Origin: Gammaproteobacteria bacterium HGW-Gammaproteobacteria-11
GTDB lineage: Bacteria > Pseudomonadota > Gammaproteobacteria > Pseudomonadales > Pseudomonadaceae
Reading direction: 5' to 3'
NCBI GenBank assembly: GCA_002840055.1
Contig: PGZJ01000011.1
Location: forward strand, 1 to 59,726
DNA length: 59,726 nt
A program made the translations under genes and the position numbers. Position 1 is the stretch's first letter, and every line of letters begins with the position of its first letter. This document shows positions 28,098 through 37,308 of this stretch, piece after piece. A model generated the notes under the pieces. The model was not told the DNA's origin. It saw nothing but the letters and a program-made list of their open reading frames with translations, and made no database searches.

Positions 28098-28731
28098 AGT
28101 CACCTGCTGCCTGACTAAGCTGTGCAGCCTGCTGCTGTTACCCGGCCTTAGCCAGGCACAGCCCCTGACACCCGAGCAGATGCTTGCCTGGCCGCAACGC
28201 GATTTTGCCGGTCAGACGCACTACAGCCTGCAACAACAGGGAGGTGGTTCGCGCTTGCAGGCAGTTTGTCAGCAGGCCGCCTCGGCCCTCTACCTGGAGC
28301 AGGCTGTCGATCTGAATGCGACGCCAGTGCTGCGTTGGAGCTGGTCTGTGGAGCGGGTATTCGACAATCTGGATGAAACCAGCAAACAGGGCGATGACTA
28401 CCCGGTGCGTCTGTATGTGGTGAAGGATGGCGGTTTGCTACCCTGGCGCACACGCGCGGTGAACTATGTCTGGTCCAGTCAGCAACCGGTCGACAGTGCC
28501 TGGCCAAATGCCTTTACCGCCAATGCAATGATGCTGGCGCTGCGCAGTGGCAATCCGCAGAACCCGGGTCAGATGATTGTCGAACAACGAAATGTACAGG
28601 CTGACTTTCAGCGCCTGCACGGAATCGAGCTGGAGAGTATCGATGGCATCGCGATCATGACCGATTGCGACAACAGCGGTCAGCCGATGCGCGGCTGGTA
28701 CGGCAGCCTGGAATGGCTGCCGGCACCCTGA
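28087..28731 (+). CDS. DUF3047-family exported protein
   Basis: 214 aa from the ATG at 28087. A signal peptide of about 24 residues (LCSLLLLPGLSQAQP) suggests a periplasmic location. The domain shows the DUF3047 pattern: PVLRWSWSVERVFDN, DDYPVRLYVV, NYVWSS, and a C-terminal SIDGIAIMTDCDNSGQ. The Asp-rich DCDNSG end is typical of the family and may bind metal. No biochemical role is known. It is coupled to the small gene before it and convergent with ydbL, 7 bp away. Confidence 0.8.
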   Translation: MTSKVTCCLTKLCSLLLLPGLSQAQPLTPEQMLAWPQRDFAGQTHYSLQQQGGGSRLQAVCQQAASALYLEQAVDLNATPVLRWSWSVERVFDNLDETSKQGDDYPVRLYVVKDGGLLPWRTRAVNYVWSSQQPVDSAWPNAFTANAMMLALRSGNPQNPGQMIVEQRNVQADFQRLHGIELESIDGIAIMTDCDNSGQPMRGWYGSLEWLPAP

Positions 28732-28738
28732 AACCGGG

Positions 28739-29083
28739 CTACTTTTTCATCCATACATCATTGAGCAGGATGTACTGACCCGCCGGCGTACGTTCCAGCG
28801 CCTTCTTCCCGGCCATGGACTCGACATCGTTGAGTTGAATGCCGTTTTCCCCTGCCAGACGCTGATACTCGGCACGCCGCGCCTGGTTGATCAGTCTGGC
28901 CACCTCTTCCGCATTGCCGCCCGGCGTGACCACACCCAGATAACCGTTGGGCTGCTCACCCAGCAACCCGGCCGCCTTGGCTTGCGGCAGGGCTGTCATG
29001 GCCTGATTGAGGTTCAGGGCCAAGGCTGGCGCACTGAGTAACAACGCCAACAGCAAACTGACATATCGAATAGACATACGCAT
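28739..29083 (-). CDS. ydbL: YdbL-family periplasmic protein (DUF1318)
   Basis: 114 aa from the ATG at 29083, supported by GGGGAAAG just upstream on the minus strand. A signal peptide (VSLLLALLLSAPALA) is followed by a small DUF1318 domain ending GQYILLNDVWMKK. In E. coli YdbL is the third component of the YdbH-YnbE-YdbL system, where it is proposed to regulate the YdbH-YnbE intermembrane lipid bridge. Here the three genes are in the same order on one strand, 10 bp and 25 bp apart, so the operon is intact. Confidence 0.85.
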   Translation of the reverse strand: MRMSIRYVSLLLALLLSAPALALNLNQAMTALPQAKAAGLLGEQPNGYLGVVTPGGNAEEVARLINQARRAEYQRLAGENGIQLNDVESMAGKKALERTPAGQYILLNDVWMKK

Positions 29084-29093
29084 GTGCTTTCCC

Positions 29094-29285
29094 CTAGAAC
29101 AGTCCGCTGGATTCACTGAACAACTCATCCAGCTGTCGGTCGACCTTGATATAGATCTCGTGCTGGATTTTCACATTCAGGTTGATGTTGATCGGCTCAT
29201 TGGGGGCCGCCAACTGCACGGTCGGTGTGCACGCCGCGAGCCCCCCGATTGCCAATATGGCCACTGCTGCAAGATGCCATCGCAT
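29094..29285 (-). CDS. ynbE: YnbE-like outer-membrane lipoprotein
   Basis: 63 aa. Lipoprotein signal peptide with lipobox LAAC (Cys19), followed by CTPTVQLAAPNEPININLNV, the short beta-strand-forming segment characteristic of YnbE, and a tail KIQHEIYIKVDRQLDELF. In E. coli YnbE multimerises and docks the C-terminal end of YdbH at the outer membrane. It is placed between ydbH and ydbL, as expected. Confidence 0.88.
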   Translation of the reverse strand: MRWHLAAVAILAIGGLAACTPTVQLAAPNEPININLNVKIQHEIYIKVDRQLDELFSESSGLF

Positions 29286-29310
29286 ACCCGTTACTCCCTT
29301 GTCAAAATCG

Positions 29311-31890
29311 TCAGGGCGTCAGCTGTCGCTCAATCAGCCTTTGCTGCACCCGTTTCTGGATGATCTCGCTTACCTGTCCACTCAGCTGCAGACTGGCCAT
29401 GAGCGCCGGGATATCCTCCTCCAGGCGCAGATTCAAATGTATCGGACGACCATCCTGCAGGTTTGGATTGCGCCCCTGCAACTGCATGCCCAGTACCAGT
29501 ACGCCCTGCTCATCATAGGCTACATCCGAGGCCAGCAGCGTGTAGTGAAAGTCATCCAACGCCTCGGCCACCTGACGCATACCCGGATTGGCCTGAGCCA
29601 GATCCTGCAATTTGTCCGAGCGGTACTGCAAGTAGCCACCCGGTTCACGGGCCTGAAACTGCCCGCCATCAATCAGCAATTTGCCTTCAACCAGGGAGAC
29701 CGGCAATCGCCCATCCAGCGTGCCGCGACCGCTCAAACCCTCTGCAGGGTAGACCTCAAACAGACGGGCCAGTTCAACCCCTTGCAGTTCCAGCACCAGC
29801 TCCGTTCGGGGCTGCCCAAGCTCAAGTCGGGCAGGCTGCACCGCAACCTGTCCGCCCAACAGGCCCAGCTGGCCTGAGTTGACCATCAGGCTGCCGGTCA
29901 TCAGGTGCGCCAGTGTGGTCTGATAATCCACGGCAGCCTGCAGCGGCCCCAGCGGCAGCCCCGGGTCCAGCTCGTCCAGACTCAGGCTCGGCAGTTGCAG
30001 ACGCAGGTTCTGGCCCTGGAGCCCAACCTGCAGACTGGCCGCCAGACCCTTGAAGACCATGCGGTCGTAAATGCCCTGGCCACCGCTGAGACTCATCTGC
30101 CCATCCAGCTGCTGCAACCCGGGGTTACCCTTGACGGTAAACTGACCTTGCAGGCGACCGCTGCTGAAACTCAACAAGTCCGGCCAGTCAGCCAGGGAAG
30201 AGGCCAGCGGGTTGGCGGCCCGCAAAAAAATCTCTGGCAGGGTAATCACGGCCTGCCAGGGTTGCTCGGGCGGTTGCTTGAGCTGCAGATCAAACTGCAA
30301 CCCGGTGCTGTTGGACAGACCGCCCTGCCAGTTCAGCCCACCCTCGCTCAGACTCAGAGCGCCGCTGCCACTCCAACCCTGGGGCTTGAGTACGGGATGG
30401 CGGATTTGCCCAATACCCAGCGCCAGTTGCCCACGCAAGTCAGCGGGCTGGTCTGCCTCCAGCGGCAACAGCAGACGCAAACCAGCCAGCCCCAGGCGCA
30501 GATCCTCGACGCCAAGCTCCAGCTCAGGTGAGTGCAGTTCGCCCATACCCAGATAGGCTGTCTGCGCCATTTCGACATTCAGTTGCCGGGCATTCAGGCT
30601 GCCCTGCATCGGCGCTTGCAACAGCAGATCGCGCACCGTGAAACCAGCATGCTGCAATTGCGGCGCACGTAGTTGCAACAACAGTTCAGTCCAGTCCAGT
30701 TGCCACTCGGGCGCCGTCTGCAGACTGGCGCGGCCGGTCAGATTGAAGGCCACAGGACCCGTTGCCGCAAGCTCCAGGCGAGCAGACAACTGGTTGTGCC
30801 AGTCCAGCAGGCTGCCGGGCTCAGGACTCACCAGCAGCGTCAGTTGCTGCGGCCGCAGGTCGACCGGAAGTGCCTCCGGCCAGGGTAGCTGCAAGTCGCT
30901 CAAGGCCAGATCAGCAAGGCCATTGCGCAGCAGCCACTGTCCATTGTCACCTTCCAGCTCAAGATCGACACGGCCCTGTAACTGGCCCAGATCCAGCAAG
31001 CGCCAGGGCTCGGGCAGGTTCAGTGCAGCTGCAAGCTGGACCTTGCCGGACAGCCATTCCTGCAGGCTGCGCAAGGATTGCGGATTGCTCACATGCCAGT
31101 TCAGGCTGGCCTGCGCCCCCTCCGGAAACGCCAGAAGATCACCACCCGGGAGCAATACCCACAAGCCGAGAAAGTCCTTCAGCCAAGGGGCCTGTGGCCA
31201 GTCATCAATCCGCACTTCTCCTTGTGATTGGCCAGTTTCATGCCAGTCGGCCTCAAGCACCAGCGCAGGCTGATCATCCAGTTCCAGCAGGGCATTCAGG
31301 TCCCAAGCGGTTCCGACGCGCTGCAATCTTGCAACAAGATCAAGCCGCCCCTGTTCGGTTCTCAGACCGGTATTCAAGGTAGTCAACCCAGCGGCATCGC
31401 GGGCCAGATCAAAGGCCAGATCGAGCTTGCAACGGTTGCCCTGACAGGGCATTTCCAGGCCCACATTCGGCAGGCTGATCTGCTCCGGCAGCATGGCCAG
31501 CCAGTCGGCGGGCGAAGGATCAGACTCATTGGCGGGCGTGCTCGGCTCAGGTTGTACCTGTGACACCACCGAGCTAGCGGCGTCCGGGTCCCAGCTCAGC
31601 AACACCTGTCGAACCTCAAGGCGCTGCAGCCCATAGGCCGAGCTCAGACCGGGTTTGAGGTTCAAGCCGTGAATCTGGAAATCCAGCAGGCCCGTTGCAT
31701 GCTGGTATTGGCCGGAGATGGATTCCAGCTCCAACCCACCCCGCGTCCAGTTGAAGCCTTGCATGCTCTGCAGCTTTACACCCTGATCCAGCAGCATCAG
31801 GTTGCCTCGGTGCAACAGACTGACGACCAGCGCCAGCAAGGCCAACCCAAGCAACAGAAAAAGAACGACAAGGCGAAGCGTCCTGCGCAT
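29311..31890 (-). CDS. ydbH: YdbH-family AsmA-like intermembrane lipid transport protein
   Basis: 859 aa from the ATG at 31890 (GAGGG seven bases upstream); an earlier in-frame ATG would add 17 residues. One N-terminal inner-membrane helix (LVVLFLLLGLALLALVVSLL) followed by a very long, Leu/Gln-rich, beta-repetitive periplasmic part without cysteine pattern, consistent with a hydrophobic groove that bridges the envelope. YdbH is one of three AsmA-like proteins (with TamB and YhdP) needed for phospholipid transport to the outer membrane in E. coli. It heads the ydbH-ynbE-ydbL operon. Confidence 0.85.
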   Translation of the reverse strand: MRRTLRLVVLFLLLGLALLALVVSLLHRGNLMLLDQGVKLQSMQGFNWTRGGLELESISGQYQHATGLLDFQIHGLNLKPGLSSAYGLQRLEVRQVLLSWDPDAASSVVSQVQPEPSTPANESDPSPADWLAMLPEQISLPNVGLEMPCQGNRCKLDLAFDLARDAAGLTTLNTGLRTEQGRLDLVARLQRVGTAWDLNALLELDDQPALVLEADWHETGQSQGEVRIDDWPQAPWLKDFLGLWVLLPGGDLLAFPEGAQASLNWHVSNPQSLRSLQEWLSGKVQLAAALNLPEPWRLLDLGQLQGRVDLELEGDNGQWLLRNGLADLALSDLQLPWPEALPVDLRPQQLTLLVSPEPGSLLDWHNQLSARLELAATGPVAFNLTGRASLQTAPEWQLDWTELLLQLRAPQLQHAGFTVRDLLLQAPMQGSLNARQLNVEMAQTAYLGMGELHSPELELGVEDLRLGLAGLRLLLPLEADQPADLRGQLALGIGQIRHPVLKPQGWSGSGALSLSEGGLNWQGGLSNSTGLQFDLQLKQPPEQPWQAVITLPEIFLRAANPLASSLADWPDLLSFSSGRLQGQFTVKGNPGLQQLDGQMSLSGGQGIYDRMVFKGLAASLQVGLQGQNLRLQLPSLSLDELDPGLPLGPLQAAVDYQTTLAHLMTGSLMVNSGQLGLLGGQVAVQPARLELGQPRTELVLELQGVELARLFEVYPAEGLSGRGTLDGRLPVSLVEGKLLIDGGQFQAREPGGYLQYRSDKLQDLAQANPGMRQVAEALDDFHYTLLASDVAYDEQGVLVLGMQLQGRNPNLQDGRPIHLNLRLEEDIPALMASLQLSGQVSEIIQKRVQQRLIERQLTP

Positions 31891-32002
31891 CAGACAGCCC
31901 TCGATAAACATTGTCAGGAGGGTAGCACGCTCAGCGGGCAATGGTGTTTACTGCCACCGCCACCCTATAATCATCCGTCCACCGGTACAGGGAGCCTCCG
32001 GC

Positions 32003-33451
32003 ATGTCTCTAAATGCAAGTACGTCCGTACATCCGTTCTCATGGGCGCTACTGCTGGTTCTGCTGAGCTGGTTGGTGCTGTCGCTATACAGCGCTTTCAA
32101 GCCGCTGCCAGCCGGATTGAACCTGAATGCGCCGCTGCGGCCGGTGACCGAGGTATCACTGCTGATTGACCACAGTTTTGTGGACAGTGAGGGTCAGCAA
32201 CAACACCAGCAACAGATAGCTGATGCCATGCTGGCGTTGATACGCCAGGCCAGGCAACTGATCGTTGTCGACGTGTTTCTGTTCAATGATTTCGCTGGAA
32301 AAGACAGCCTGCGCAATCTGTCCGCCGAACTGACCGAGGCGCTGCTGGCTGCCCGTGCAGCCAATCCGGGCATGCCCATTGTGCTGATTACCGACCCCTT
32401 CAACACCCTGTATGGCGGTATCCGGGCTGAGCATCTGGAACGACTGGAACAGGCCGACATCAATCTGGTGATCACTGAGCTCGGGGCGTTGCCGGCCTCC
32501 AATCCGCTCTGGACCGGCCTCTGGCAAGGCTGTTGTCGCTATCTTGGCAATCAGACCGAGGGCGGCTGGCTACCCAACCCGGTTGGCCCGAGCAAGGTTA
32601 CCCTGCGCAGTTATCTGCACCTGCTGAACTTCCGCGCCAACCACCGCAAGACCCTGTTTGTTGATCAGGGCGAGGACTGGACCGCGCTGGTCACCTCCGC
32701 CAATCCGCATGATGCCAGCAGTCGTCACAGCAATCAGGCCGTGGTCTTCAGCGGTGCCGCCGCCCTCGATCTGCTGCGCAGCGAAATTGCGGTGATGGGC
32801 TTCTCGGCACCGGTCAATATCTACGGCTGGCCCAGCACTGAGATCACGGAACGGGCCGAGGGGCCTCAAGGCATTCAGGTCCTCACCGAGGGGGCGATTC
32901 GCGACAGCCTGCTGCAGATGATCAACAGCAGCCAGGCCGGGGATAAACTGGATCTGGAAGTCTTCTACCTGTCACACCGCCCGCTGATTGAAGCCTTGAT
33001 CAAGGCCCGGGAGCGCGGGGTGACGATCAGGGTGCTGCTGGACCCCAATCGCGATGCCTTTGGCCGGGAAAAGAACGGCGTGCCTAACCGTCAGGCTGCC
33101 TGGGACCTGCACGATGCCGGCATTGACGTGCGCTGGTGCGCAACCCAGGGCGAGCAATGCCACCGCAAATGGTTGCGTCTGGATCGCGCAGACGGCCTCA
33201 GTGAGCTGCTCAGCGGCTCAGCCAACTTCACCCGGCGCAACCTCGACAACCTGAATCTGGAAACCAATGTGCGCCTGGTTCTGGCCTCCGACCACAGCCT
33301 GATGCAGGCTGCCCGCAGCCAGTTTCAACGCAGCTGGAGCAATCCCGAAGGCCAGCAGCACAGCCTGCCCTACGAGGACTTTGCCGATAACTCCCGCTGG
33401 CGCTATGGGTTGTATCGGTTTATGGAGTTTACCGGAATATCCACGTTCTAG
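32003..33451 (+). CDS. Membrane-anchored phospholipase D-family protein (cardiolipin synthase-like)
   Basis: 482 aa from the ATG at 32003 (GGGAGCC upstream). One N-terminal hydrophobic helix (WALLLVLLSWLVLSLYSAF), then two PLD halves. The HKD motifs are HRKTLFVD (about residue 214) with TSANPHDAS, and HRKWLRLD (about 393) with SGSANFTRRNLDN. Two complete HxK motifs make an active phosphatidyltransferase or phosphodiesterase likely. It is divergent from ydbH across 112 bp; both act on envelope phospholipids, so joint regulation is plausible. The sequence does not tell cardiolipin synthase from another PLD. Confidence 0.8.
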   Translation: MSLNASTSVHPFSWALLLVLLSWLVLSLYSAFKPLPAGLNLNAPLRPVTEVSLLIDHSFVDSEGQQQHQQQIADAMLALIRQARQLIVVDVFLFNDFAGKDSLRNLSAELTEALLAARAANPGMPIVLITDPFNTLYGGIRAEHLERLEQADINLVITELGALPASNPLWTGLWQGCCRYLGNQTEGGWLPNPVGPSKVTLRSYLHLLNFRANHRKTLFVDQGEDWTALVTSANPHDASSRHSNQAVVFSGAAALDLLRSEIAVMGFSAPVNIYGWPSTEITERAEGPQGIQVLTEGAIRDSLLQMINSSQAGDKLDLEVFYLSHRPLIEALIKARERGVTIRVLLDPNRDAFGREKNGVPNRQAAWDLHDAGIDVRWCATQGEQCHRKWLRLDRADGLSELLSGSANFTRRNLDNLNLETNVRLVLASDHSLMQAARSQFQRSWSNPEGQQHSLPYEDFADNSRWRYGLYRFMEFTGISTF

Positions 33452-33470
33452 GCTCCAGCGGGGCTGGCGC

Positions 33471-33570
33471 AGCGGCAAGCCTTAAGCGACAAGCTGCAAG
33501 CAAAAGACTGACCCAAGGCCAGGTGCAGGTTTTTAGCTTGTGGCTTGCCGCTTGAAACTTGCGGCTGGCT
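33471..33570. repeat. Heptameric repeats in inverted orientation, locus 2
   Basis: Left block 33471-33506 is built of heptads such as GCGGCAA, GCGACAA, GCTGCAA. The right block 33535-33570 carries the complementary register GCTTGTG, GCTTGCC, GCTTGAA. The blocks are about 28 bp apart and partly self-complementary. It lies between the convergent phospholipase D and gabT genes. Confidence 0.75.
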
Positions 33571-33591
33571 GACGGACAACGTCCGTCAGCC
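33567..33591. terminator. Hairpin overlapping the gabT stop codon
   Basis: GGCTGACGGAC and its complement form a perfect 11-bp stem with an AAC loop. The gabT stop codon (33586-33588) lies inside the stem. A terminator or 3'-end stabiliser for gabD-gabT is likely. Confidence 0.6.
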
Positions 33592-34863
33592 CCTGAGCTC
33601 GGCAAAACACGCCGCAATAATATCCATCCCCGCCTGTACTTCCGGATCGGTAGCCGTCAACGGCACCAGAATACGGATGACGTTGCCGTACTGTCCGCAG
33701 GACAGCAGGATCAGGCCTTTTTCACGGGCCTTGGCGACGACCTTGGCGGTCAGGTCGGCATCCGGCTTGCAGTGGTCGTCGAACAATTCGCAGGCGACCA
33801 TGGCACCCAGACCGCGGACGTCACCAATACGCTTGTCGGTCTCGGCAATGGCTCGCAGGCGCTCGCGAATCATTTCACCCAGACGCAGACTGCGGGTCAG
33901 CAGTTGCTCCTCCTCGAACACCTCCATCACCGCCAGAGCTGCTGCGCAGGCCAGCGGACTACCGGCATAGGTGCCGCCCAATCCACCGGGCGCCAGGGTA
34001 TCCATGATCTCGGCACGGCCACACACGCCAGCGACCGGGAAACCACCGGCAATCGACTTGGCAAAGGTGGTCAGGTCCGGCGCCACGCCCATCTGTTCCA
34101 TGGCAAAGAAGGTGCCTGTACGGCCGGCGCCGGTTTGTACTTCGTCGGCCACCAGCAGAATACCGTGCTGATCACACAAGGCGCGCAGACGCTGCATAAA
34201 GGCCGGGCTGGCGACATAAAAGCCGCCCTCACCCTGTACCGGTTCAATGACTATCGCGGCGATATCACGCGGCTCGGCATCATTCTTGAACACCCGCTCG
34301 ATACTGGCGATGGCGTCATCTTCGCTGACGCCATGTAGCGGGCAGGGGAACTGGGCACGGAACACGCCACCGGGCATCAGACCCATGCCCGCCGAGTAGG
34401 GCGCGACCTTGCCGGTCATCGCCAGGGTCATCATGGTGCGGCCGTGATAGCCGCCGGTGAAGGCAATTACACCGGCACGACCGGTCGCTGCCCGGGCAAT
34501 CTTCACGGCGTTTTCCAAAGCCTCGGAGCCGGTCGTGACCAGCAGGGTTTTCTTGGCAAAGTCGCCGGGCACCCGGGCGTTGATTTTCTCGCACAATTCG
34601 ACGTAGGGCTCATAGGCCAGCACCTGAAAACAGGTATGGGTATACAGATCCAGCTGGCGCTTGACCGCATCAATCACCTTGGGGTGTCGATGACCGGTAT
34701 TGAGCACCGCGATGCCACCGGCAAAGTCGATAAACTGTCGGCCTTCCACATCCCAGATGCTGGCATTTTCCGCGCGCTGGACAAAAATCGGATGAATCTG
34801 GCTGACACCCCGGGGCACGGCATTCTGCCGGCGCTGCATCAGACTTTCATTGGTCTTGCTCAT
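33586..34863 (-). CDS. gabT: 4-aminobutyrate--2-oxoglutarate aminotransferase
   Basis: 425 aa from the ATG at 34863 (GAGG nine bases before). Class III PLP aminotransferase: cofactor phosphate region TTGSEALENAVKIAR, ring aspartate Asp240 in LLVADEVQTGAGRTG, Schiff-base lysine Lys269 in FAKSIAGGFPVAG, typical length. It converts GABA and 2-oxoglutarate to succinate semialdehyde and glutamate in the cytosol. It lies 71 bp behind gabD, so it completes the route for GABA released by SpuA. Confidence 0.92.
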   Translation of the reverse strand: MSKTNESLMQRRQNAVPRGVSQIHPIFVQRAENASIWDVEGRQFIDFAGGIAVLNTGHRHPKVIDAVKRQLDLYTHTCFQVLAYEPYVELCEKINARVPGDFAKKTLLVTTGSEALENAVKIARAATGRAGVIAFTGGYHGRTMMTLAMTGKVAPYSAGMGLMPGGVFRAQFPCPLHGVSEDDAIASIERVFKNDAEPRDIAAIVIEPVQGEGGFYVASPAFMQRLRALCDQHGILLVADEVQTGAGRTGTFFAMEQMGVAPDLTTFAKSIAGGFPVAGVCGRAEIMDTLAPGGLGGTYAGSPLACAAALAVMEVFEEEQLLTRSLRLGEMIRERLRAIAETDKRIGDVRGLGAMVACELFDDHCKPDADLTAKVVAKAREKGLILLSCGQYGNVIRILVPLTATDPEVQAGMDIIAACFAELRG

Positions 34864-34934
34864 ATCTGACCTCGTGAACAGGAAGACGGACAAAAAGAAT
34901 CGCTAACAGGACGGTGATTACCGAGCCAACCGCC

Positions 34935-36395
34935 TCAGATACCGCCCAGGCACAGGTATTTGATTTCCAGATACTCGTCGATGCCGTACTTGGAGCCTTC
35001 GCGGCCCAGGCCCGACGACTTCATACCGCCAAAGGGTGCGACTTCAGTGGAGATCAACCCGGTATTGACGCCAACCATGCCGTACTCCAACGCCTCGGCG
35101 ACGCGGAATACGCGGCTCAGGTCGCGGGCATAGAAATACGCCGCCAGACCAAACTCGGTATCGTTGGCCTGACGAACTACGTCGGCCTCGTCCTTGAAGC
35201 GGAACAAGGGTGCCAGCGGACCAAAGGTTTCCTCCCGGGCCACACGCATGCGGCTATCCACATCCGCCAGTACCGTCGGCTCGAAAAAGAAACCACCCAG
35301 GGCATGCGTCTTGCCGCCGACCAGCACCTTGGCGCCCAGGTCGGTAGCATCCTTGAGGTGCTGTTGCACCTTGTCCACTGCTGCGGCATTGATCAGCGGA
35401 CCGGTAGTCACTCCGGCTTCACTGCCATCACCGACCTTGAGGCCCTTGACCGCCTCAACCAGCTTGGCGGCAAAGGCATCGTAAACGCAGTCCTGCACAT
35501 AGATACGGTTGGCGCAGACACAGGTCTGGCCGGCGTTGCGGTACTTGGAGATCATCGCCCCTTCGACCGCCGCATCCAGATCGGCATCGTCAAAGACGAT
35601 AAAGGGCGCATTGCCGCCCAGCTCCAGCGACAACTTTTTCAGACTCGGGGCACACTGCTGCATCAGCTTGATACCCACCCCGGTTGAACCGGTAAAGGAC
35701 AGCTTGCGCACCACCGGGTTGGCGCAAAGCTCATTGCCCACGGCAATTGACTGATCAACATCGGCGGTGATGACACTGAACAAACCGGCCGGCAAGCCGG
35801 CCTGTTCAGCCAATGCCGCCAGCGCCAACGCAGAGAAAGGTGTCTGTGGTGCCGGCTTGAGCACCATGGCACAACCGGCGGCCAGCGCGGGGCCGACCTT
35901 GCGGGTAATCATCGCCGCAGGGAAGTTCCATGGCGTGATCGCAGCGGTGACGCCAACCGGCTCCTTCTGCACCAGAATCCGCTTGTCGGCCTGATGTCCC
36001 GGAATCACATCGCCATAGACCCGTTTGGCCTCTTCGGCAAACCATTCGATAAAGGAGGCGGCATAGGCCACTTCGCCCCGCGCTTCAGCCAGGGGCTTGC
36101 CCTGCTCGGCGGTCATGATCCGCGCCAGATCTTCCTGGTGCTGCATCATCAACTCGAACCATTTGCGCAGCACTGCACCGCGCTCCTTGGCGGTCTTGCG
36201 ACGCCAGGCCGGCTGGGCCGCCTGGGCCGCCTGAATGGCACGCCGGGTTTCATCGGCACCCATGTTGGGCACGCTGCCCAGCGACTGGCCGTTGGCAGGA
36301 TTGAGGATCGCCGTGCGACTACCTTTGTCGGCCTCGCACCAATGACCATCTATATAGGCCTGTTGACGAAACAGATCGGGGCAGTGCAGTTCCAT
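34935..36395 (-). CDS. gabD: Succinate-semialdehyde dehydrogenase (NADP-dependent type)
   Basis: 486 aa from the ATG at 36395, chosen because GAGGA is eight bases upstream. Aldehyde dehydrogenase fold with cofactor motif TPWNFPAAMITRK, FTGSTGVG, general base Glu258 in LSLELGGNAP and nucleophile Cys292 in NAGQTCVCANR (a second Cys two residues on is typical of GabD and can form a redox-sensitive disulfide). It oxidises succinate semialdehyde to succinate. A palindrome lies 66 bp upstream, between it and the MarR gene. Confidence 0.92.
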   Translation of the reverse strand: MELHCPDLFRQQAYIDGHWCEADKGSRTAILNPANGQSLGSVPNMGADETRRAIQAAQAAQPAWRRKTAKERGAVLRKWFELMMQHQEDLARIMTAEQGKPLAEARGEVAYAASFIEWFAEEAKRVYGDVIPGHQADKRILVQKEPVGVTAAITPWNFPAAMITRKVGPALAAGCAMVLKPAPQTPFSALALAALAEQAGLPAGLFSVITADVDQSIAVGNELCANPVVRKLSFTGSTGVGIKLMQQCAPSLKKLSLELGGNAPFIVFDDADLDAAVEGAMISKYRNAGQTCVCANRIYVQDCVYDAFAAKLVEAVKGLKVGDGSEAGVTTGPLINAAAVDKVQQHLKDATDLGAKVLVGGKTHALGGFFFEPTVLADVDSRMRVAREETFGPLAPLFRFKDEADVVRQANDTEFGLAAYFYARDLSRVFRVAEALEYGMVGVNTGLISTEVAPFGGMKSSGLGREGSKYGIDEYLEIKYLCLGGI

Positions 36396-36460
36396 GGGGG
36401 CGTCCTCGCATGATTCGGGTCTGGCATTCGCACAACAGGCGTAATGCATTTACAACATAG

Positions 36461-36480
36461 ATGTTTGATATTTCAAACAT
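36461..36480. promoter_or_regulatory. Palindromic candidate MarR operator upstream of gabD
   Basis: ATGTTTGA-TATT-TCAAACAT, two perfect 8-bp arms, centred about 75 bp before the gabD ATG and directly behind the MarR gene. Size and symmetry are right for a MarR dimer. Confidence 0.5.
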
Positions 36481-36553
36481 GCTAAGCCGCAAGTCCGTCT
36501 CAGGCAAGGGGGGCAAAGGAGAAAAATCTGTAACCTCGAACAGCGCAGCGGTA

Positions 36554-37024
36554 TCAGGCTGCGCTTTCACTCTCGAACAGTTCGGCGGGACCGTGCTGAT
36601 CTGCCTCAAGCAAACCGGCAACGCGCTGCAGACTGGCCAGCAGCATCAATTGTTCCCAATCCGGCAAATTACCGAAGCGCTCAAGAAACTCGGCCGGCAA
36701 CAAGGCCGGCTCGGCCTGAATGGCGGCCTGGCCCTTGGCGCTGAGGGCCAGATGCACCTTGCGCTTGTCACTTTTGCTGCGAATACGCTGCAGCAGTTCA
36801 CGGTTTTCCAGTCGATCGATAATGGTACTCAGGGTGGCCTGGGACACACTGACTTTCTTCGCCAGATCGCCCAGGGTACCTTCACCCATGGCTTGAATGC
36901 TGTGCATGATCAGCAACTGGATAGGCGTCAGGCCACTGTGTCGACCCAGGCGCTTGGCGTGGATTTCACTGGCGCGCTGCAGGCGCCGCAGGGCAAGGTA
37001 AAGGTCGTGCATCATGTACATCAT
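36554..37024 (-). CDS. MarR-family transcriptional regulator
   Basis: 156 aa from the ATG at 37024 (GGGAG upstream). Winged helix-turn-helix: SGLTPIQLLIMHSIQAM, recognition helix region VSVSQATLSTIIDRLENRELLQR, and the wing SKSDKRKVHLALSAKG with the conserved Asp-Lys-Arg. Dimerisation helices lie at both ends. It precedes gabD and gabT on the same strand with a palindrome in the gap, so control of GABA breakdown is the simplest guess; the ligand is unknown. The pqqU-like gene diverges from it, and control of that gene is an alternative. Confidence 0.88.
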   Translation of the reverse strand: MMYMMHDLYLALRRLQRASEIHAKRLGRHSGLTPIQLLIMHSIQAMGEGTLGDLAKKVSVSQATLSTIIDRLENRELLQRIRSKSDKRKVHLALSAKGQAAIQAEPALLPAEFLERFGNLPDWEQLMLLASLQRVAGLLEADQHGPAELFESESAA

Positions 37025-37074
37025 GGTTGTCTCCCGGCAACACCTGTTGCCAAGCAGGTATTTTGCCACAAAGC

Positions 37075-37099
37075 CTAAATTTTACAGCAGTAATTTTAG
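37075..37099. promoter_or_regulatory. Imperfect inverted repeat between marR and pqqU
   Basis: CTAAATTTTAC and GTAATTTTAG form an imperfect inverted repeat (one-base slip) inside the 284-bp AT-rich divergent gap, 51 bp upstream of the MarR start. It may be an autoregulatory site. No other feature was recognised in this gap. Confidence 0.3.
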
Positions 37100-37308
37100 C
37101 CGCCCGCTTTACATCAACTTTGTCTCATATTAGGCGCAAAACAGAAAGCCAGTGACGATAAATGGTAGTGCAACTTTATTTACATATCAAACTAATTATC
37201 CCTGTATAGCCACTGCAATCAGCCGTAGCATTTCCAGCATCAATGGCGCTTTCAGCCCGGCCTGCCAGCCTCTACACTCGGCTGCATATTCATAACAGGG
37301 TCACACCA

